The notes beneath the pieces are model-generated. The model saw only the letters and a list, made by a program, of their open reading frames with translations, did not search any database and was not told the DNA's origin. 64,000 nucleotides of DNA, taken from positions 5,957,001-6,021,000 of the forward strand of contig CM034126.1 in the NCBI GenBank assembly GCA_019914995.1. Reading direction: 5' to 3'. Position numbers and translations under genes: made by a program. Position 1 is the first letter of the stretch, and each line of letters starts with the position of its first letter. This DNA is from Acanthochlamys bracteata. Taxonomy: Eukaryota > Streptophyta > Magnoliopsida > Pandanales > Velloziaceae. Positions 59,081 through 64,000 of this stretch are shown piece by piece.

Positions 59081-60085
59081 TCAGTAAAACGCACCAGATT
59101 CCTCCACCCACCGTCCCCCTCCGGCAGCTCCGATCCCGAAGCACGCAAAACGACTGCCTGCACCGAAACTTTTTCCCCTTCTCCACCCTCCACCATTCTT
59201 TTCCTCCTCCAACACCGCTGCTTTATGTTTCCTTCCTCTCTTGTGCTCTTCCTCTTCTTGTTCTTCCCAATATACCTCTTTCCCTGGTCTGGTCTTCTGT
59301 GCTTCACACTCTCTTCTATCACCTTTTCCTCTCGTTCTAACGCTCTCCTTCCATTTGTTCTTGCTCTCATGCAACTCTTGTGGGTGATGATGATAATGGT
59401 GTTGATGGTGGTGCTGATGCTGCCTGTCTCTGTTCAACCTCTCCACCTTCTTTCTCTCAAATTCACGCGAAGAAACCATTAACTCTGCACGCCATGCATC
59501 AAGCTTCGATCGCATGCTAGCAATCTCTATCGCTCCACTACAACCAACGTCGACATGATGATCACCTGGCAGTGCAACTACCGCAGCAGCCGTACCAGTT
59601 AGCGGGAGGTCTGCGTCCAACAACGGAGCGCTACGTGCATAACCAACGCCGGGTTCAAGAATCGCAAGACTCAGATTGAGAATCCCTTGTGGTCGAAGAG
59701 ATGTTGGCCGTCTGATTTGAACTGCGGTGAATCGTGCCGAGGAGGAAAGTTGTCCGGAGATTGTCGAAAGAATCAATCTTGCCGTGCCTAGTTGGACATC
59801 AGGAAGTGGAGCACGGCGAGCAGCGTATAGATCGAAGGTGACGGAAGCGTTCTCGGAGCGAATGAACTCCGGAGCAACACGGAAGACGAACTTGTGGTGC
59901 CACGTAGGATCTGTATGGCCTGAGGTGTCGACACGTGTCTTGAGCTTGTGCCCCGGTTGCACCCATGCAACTGCGTATGTCCGCATCGATCGCCCGATTT
60001 CTTGTAGGTCTTGTGCAGACACCACCGTTACCTCAAGCATTTGAAATGGTTTTGCTTTTGCCCCACCACTCCCGTGGCCGGTCAT
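59081..60085 (-). CDS. C2-domain protein with histidine-rich tail (SRC2/BAP-like)
   Basis: The protein has 334 residues in one exon. The frame is open further upstream to 60406, but the ATG at 60085 is chosen because the C2 domain begins 15 residues later and the upstream stretch translates to lysine-rich, AT-rich leader sequence. The C2 domain spans about 15-145: FQMLEVTVVSAQDLQEIG, YAVAWVQPGHKLKTRV, DPTWHHKFVFRV, VTFDLYA and LGTARLIL. It is the plant SRC2/BAP-like type, which binds membranes or partner proteins. The acidic pair of the first calcium loop seems reduced to one residue, so calcium binding is doubtful. Residues 222-234 are a His/Gln run, 240-300 are highly charged, and the tail is Gly-rich, ending EESGAFY. 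No membrane segment is seen. Family assignment is firm; function is not. Confidence 0.88.
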   Translation of the reverse strand: MTGHGSGGAKAKPFQMLEVTVVSAQDLQEIGRSMRTYAVAWVQPGHKLKTRVDTSGHTDPTWHHKFVFRVAPEFIRSENASVTFDLYAARRAPLPDVQLGTARLILSTISGQLSSSARFTAVQIRRPTSLRPQGILNLSLAILEPGVGYARSAPLLDADLPLTGTAAAVVALPGDHHVDVGCSGAIEIASMRSKLDAWRAELMVSSREFERKKVERLNRDRQHQHHHQHHYHHHPQELHESKNKWKESVRTRGKGDRRECEAQKTRPGKEVYWEEQEEEEHKRGRKHKAAVLEEEKNGGGWRRGKSFGAGSRFACFGIGAAGGGRWVEESGAFY

Positions 60086-60910
60086 CGTCGGGGGTGCCCG
60101 CAACCTGGCGCGGTTACGGGCGAATTTGCTTTTATTTTGGTTTACTTTCTTTTGCGTTTTCTTGTATATGAAAAGAAAGAAAATGTTAAGTTTGTGTTTA
60201 CGTTGGGGCCGTGTTCGGTGGGCCAGCTTGTTGGGACCGGAACTTGGTTGGAACATTCCCGCGTGGCTAATTTTAGTAAGGTGTCGTGCTAGAAGCGTGC
60301 GTTTACTAATTAAACTCCAACAAGAGAAACGACAGCTCACCGTCAGCTTTAGAACAGAATCCAGAAATAGGCTACAAATTATTATTTTGGCCTCATAAAA
60401 GCCCATTACAGATTGTCAACATGGGCCAGGCTAACAACCTTACGTGGCACGTTTAACTAGCATCGTTTGATCAAAGACGCGTTGGACAAAAACAGCACAA
60501 CAGATAGGAACAAGCAACACGTACTCAAAACACACGGTGTAGATTAAAGCATGCGGCAATGATATTATATTTTACAGTTCAAGGACCGCGTAAGCAATTA
60601 TGCTCATTCGACGGTTCACTGCGGGTTCAGCTTGTCTTCTTCTTCTTCGGGTAACTTTTTTCGTAGTACTTTTACCAACGGTTGAGATTAAAAATAGGGA
60701 AACGAAGTAATTAATAATCAAATCAACAAACCCGGTTCAACCGGATCCGTGAAATCAATCAAAATTTATTGTTCGCTAGATTTCAGCTTTCTTTGTATAT
60801 TTCATTATTAATCCATGAAAGAAAAAGATTACAGTTCTCTTGTTGCATACAGTAATTACTTGAGACCACGTGAAAGATCCTAGCTTGCTTTCCTTATCAA
60901 TCAAACAAAA
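60086..60910. promoter_or_regulatory. Divergent intergenic region between C2 and TPR genes
   Basis: This region of 825 bp holds the promoters of two genes that point away from each other. Site II-type words (AGCCCA near 60400, TGGGCC near 60423) and ACGTGG/CACGTG-like cores (near 60442 and 60868) are visible. The half next to the C2 gene is its 5' leader. No gene lies within. Any shared regulation is inference. Confidence 0.45.
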
Positions 60911-63268
60911 ATGGCATATTCACCGCCACTAGACATATTATATAGCAGCGTTGTTTTTCAACGACAACCTTCTTCTTTCTTAGTAGCTGATGCAGTACCA
61001 GGTCGTTGGAAGACAAATCAAGTTTTGAGCAAAGCTCCTTGTTGTTTTCTGCAAGCAAGAATGTCAACAACAACAACCACCACGTTGTTTAGAAGTTCTT
61101 CAACTCCTATTCTTGGATCTTTTCTTTCTTCTGTTTCCTTTTCTGAAAGCCCCAACAGCCACCTTTATCAAAATCACCAAGAACAGCAGTTAGAAAGATC
61201 TCCTTCTTGTTTCTTCCATTCATTTGCTCTCAACAACAACAACAACAACAACAACAACTCTTGTTCAACAAATTCAGGAGTTCGGCGAACATTGTCAGAT
61301 GGTAACATTCATTCTCTTCTAATTGAAGATAACCACCATCAACAGCACCCGTTTCTTGAAACAATACCTTCATTACGTATATACAGTCAAGGACAAGAAA
61401 CTGAAGAAAGAGAGAAGGAGAACACACAGCTGGAGAGAACAGTAACAATTGGGGATATGGTGATGGAACAGTTTGGTTTTTCTGCTAAAGCAACCAGCTT
61501 GGAAGGCCCGGTGAAGGAAACTGGTGGAGGAGAAACGGCGGCGCCGCCGCTGTTTTTGGCGAGGGGTCTTGGAATTGATAGGTTGGCATCTGGGTTGCTT
61601 GATGCTGGTGGAGATTCTTTCATTGTCGGCGGTGGGGATGGTAGTGTTAGTGGTGGCAGTGGGATTTCGACGGTGAACGGAGGAGGTGGTGGAGGAGGAG
61701 AGCAGTCTGCTATAGAGAACTACTATAGGAAGATGGTTGAGGAAGACCCTTGTAATGCTCTGTTACTGACGAATTATGCCCAATTCCTCTATGAGGTAAT
61801 TAACAGACAAAGAAGGCTTTTTTCTTTTGGAGCTACAAATAATTATTTATCAAGTAGAAATAAATTCTTTTTAAAAGCACTGCAAATATTAGATGTGTCT
61901 CAAGCTGCCCCCTAAGTGACTATAAAGAAAAGTCTAGACTCATGTCCTTTGTGAAGTGGAAGGGAAAACAAAAAATGGGAGCTTTGGTGTGGGGTATAAT
62001 TGCTAGCTTTTCTTATGTAAATATGGGCATTTTGAAGGATTTCTTCACCCATCTAACTTTCATCGCCACATTCTGTGTATTTCACATTTAGGGTACTGAG
62101 GTTGTTAAATGATTAACAAGGTCATCCTAAATTGTCTTACCATGAATCGGCTTGTGTTAGATGGAGACTTGGCAACTTCTTCTAGATATAACTTGCAGTA
62201 ACTCAACATGAACTGTGCTGTTATGATTTAGTGGTCATTGGAATTACTTAAAAGTTGAGCTTTTGAAAAAATAAACTTGCCTTTTTTAGTTTATAAAAAT
62301 AAAAAAATTATACACAATAATGTGATGATGTATAATTCACTCATGCCTTTCAAATTCTTAAAAATATTTTCTAAATACGGCAGAAAGTTTTTTGAAAAAT
62401 GAAAAATGAAAATGGAGATGAAATGGATAGCCAAATGACTCCTTAATTCTCATACAAAGTGGGAAAGAGTGGATGTGATCTCATACATTTGTTTGCCTCC
62501 GATTTGCATTTCTTTAGCCAGTCACATTAGTAAACATTACTGAAATGAAATTGATATAGGTTGTTCTAGGGAGATCTGTGGTGCGTAAGAGAAGTTAAAT
62601 GAATGCGGGAACGTCGGGATAAATCAATTCGGGATTGTCAGCATAAAGAGTACTTTTAGTCATTTCCTATAATCTACTATCACTGAATAGATGTTGAAGT
62701 TGATTATGAACATCACATGATTGTTTGCAATCCCATAGAAATCGTGGTTTGACAGGACTTATGTGCATTTAAAATTTCATCTTATGATTGAATGTTTCTT
62801 AGCTGCTTATTGTTTGTTGTGTAATTAGATAGGAAGAACACTTATATTCACTCATGACATATTAACAGACAAAAGGTGATCTCAAGAGAGCTGAAGAGTA
62901 CTACTCTAGGGCAATACTTGCAGAGCCTGTTGATGGTGAGATCTTGTCTAGATATGCTAATTTAGTGTGGGAGTTACACCATGACCAGGAACGTGCCTCT
63001 ACCTATTTCCAACGGGCAGTCGAGGCTGCTCCAAATGATAGGTATGTATGTAATTGGTGACGAAGTATGCTAGTTCAATGTGGTGGCTTTGGCTACTTTT
63101 TCTATTCGTGTAACTATTTTAGTAACAAGCAACTTCCATTTTTGCAGCCGTGTTCTTGCAGCATATGCTAGTTTCCTATGGAAAACTGAAGAGGAGGGTA
63201 GGCAGGCACAAGATTGTATTGTAGCACCAGTAGTTCCTCATAGTAGCTTTACTTCTGCAAGAGCTTAG
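60911..63268 (+). CDS. TPR-repeat protein (plant TPR4/At1g80130-like)
   Basis: The model joins 60911-61795, 62869-63041 and 63148-63268. This gives 1179 nt and 392 residues, with phases closing. Residues 1-265 are low complexity: Ser/Thr-rich, an Asn run (108-116), RRTLSDGNI (a motif typical of this plant family), and a Gly-rich stretch (239-263). About 267-380 hold three TPR-like helix pairs: AIENYYRKMVEEDPCNALLL, NYAQFLYETKGDLKRAEEYY and SRAILAEPVDGEILSRYANL, then AVEAAPNDSRVLAAYASFLW. Such repeats form a protein-binding surface; partners are unknown. Without splicing the first exon would end at 61915 with a non-TPR tail. The intron 1 splice restores YE-TKGDLKRAEEYY, which is why it is preferred. 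Intron 1 contains an AT-rich block (62240-62440). Confidence 0.88.
61230..61258 (+). repeat. AAC trinucleotide repeat in the TPR gene
   Basis: An in-frame AAC microsatellite encodes a run of nine asparagines in the disordered N-terminal part. It is likely to vary in length between individuals without breaking the frame. Confidence 0.9.
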
Positions 63269-64000
63269 ATTAAATGCATAATAAAAGAACAGATGAATGA
63301 CAAGCGCTGCGGTTAAAGCTGTCAAGGATATTGTTATCATCAGAAGATTTTAACATCCTTGTTCGTATATATTAAGGTTGTTATAGTCTCTAGTCTTGAA
63401 TAATAAGTGAGAATGTTGGGAGCATCTTGGATGTACAATGAATGTAGTACATATATGTGGCGGATGATAGCTCAGAAGTAAGTAACCTGAACAAAGAAAG
63501 GGTAAATAAACACGTCTTTCATATTGTGATCACCATTTTCTTGTGGTTCTTTATTGGATGAAATACTACGATTTGTTAGACTCTAATTTTCGGTGATGCT
63601 TCTTTGCCACAATTTGTAGTAGCTGCAAGCAGAATGCAGCAGCACAAGAAAAAACAAGGAAAAACTGGAATTTCTTTGGCTCTCTCCACTGTATGGTCTC
63701 ACTCTAATACGAAAGCAAGTTTGCTGCATTCGAGAATTTTATTTATAAGACGCAAAGAGCAGAAAATGAGTTGTAAATTCTGAAAGTTCATTTCACTATA
63801 GATGCTCAAATTGCATGGCATCAAGCTGATTACATTGCTACCGAAAATAAGATCAGGAAATAAAGTGAAGGAGAAATCAATACATTTGAGGGGAACCACT
63901 CGAACTTGCTATCAACTATCATCGGAGAGTCTTTATCTACGTCAGTGCGCATAAACTACTATGGTAAACCTACAGAAGGAAATTGCCTTAGATAACTTCA
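63269..64000. other. TPR gene 3' flank, no further gene seen
   Basis: The first 200-300 bases are presumably the 3' untranslated region. The rest, to the end of the window, has moderate AT content. The minus-strand frame at 63699-63899 has no recognisable feature, though a 3' end of a neighbouring minus-strand gene running in from the right cannot be excluded. Confidence 0.4.

Noticed and set aside
59081-60406. C2 protein starting at the far upstream ATG (441 residues)
   Set aside because: The extra 107 residues are lysine-rich translation of an AT-rich leader, with no domain. The ATG at 60085 stands just before the C2 domain.
60911-61915. TPR gene as a single exon of 334 residues
   Set aside because: After 61795 the translation leaves the TPR pattern. 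A good GT donor and two further exons restore it with exact phase.

Overview
The window is nuclear DNA of a flowering plant, most likely a woody dicot. It is AT-rich and intron-bearing. Protein families present include plant-type plasmodesmata-located DUF26 proteins, CYP96A P450s and the plant TOM9/TOM22 import receptor. Large spaces between and inside genes are filled by decayed Ty1/copia, Ty3/gypsy and CACTA-like elements and by short AT-rich repeats. I cannot name the species. No bacterial features, CRISPR arrays, or tRNA or rRNA genes were seen.

Eight host genes can be supported. From left to right they are: (1) a TLDc-domain protein, minus strand, eight exons, 660-6106; (2) ribosomal protein eL37 (RPL37), plus strand, four exons, 6547-12545, divergent from the TLDc gene across a 440-bp shared promoter with three site II (TGGGCY) motifs; (3) an intronless CYP96A P450, plus strand, 16440-17969; (4) a second intronless CYP96A, minus strand, 27503-28993, with the 3' end of a dead third copy between them at about 19452-19800; (5) the mitochondrial import receptor subunit TOM9 (plant TOM22), 38227-38553; (6) a plasmodesmata-located protein, three exons, 49206-50822; (7) a C2-domain protein with a histidine-rich tail, minus strand, 59081-60085; (8) a TPR protein, three exons, 60911-63268. 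I read the multi-exon models by eye from splice sites, codon phase and family consensus. All phases close exactly. A truncated ATL-type (RING-H2 family) N-terminus lies at about 14108-14360.

Mobile and repeated DNA: a copia fossil and several related LTR pieces in both orientations swell the second intron of RPL37 to about 5 kb. A copia gag piece (about 21890-22330) is followed by a CACTA-like DNA transposon (about 22780-26746), which has subterminal repeats of a short GCGACCAA-type motif and an internal array of about four 172-bp units. A Ty3/gypsy fossil with recognisable, diverged LTRs spans 31635-36270. Further fossils are a copia RNase H piece with odd internal duplications (39190-40700), a gypsy pol piece carrying a TAA-flanked MITE-like insert (44830-46560), and a copia pol piece at 53135-56460 interrupted by a small LTR element (54475-56167).

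I found no convincing undescribed system. The host-gene observations most worth checking are these. The plus-strand CYP96A is intact but has lost the C-helix WxxxR residues. The plasmodesmata gene encodes a secreted, membrane-anchor-free protein if its first intron is retained. The two CYP96A genes with a fossil sibling look like a local cluster in birth and death. The remaining sequence is intergenic AT-rich DNA in which I see no supportable gene.
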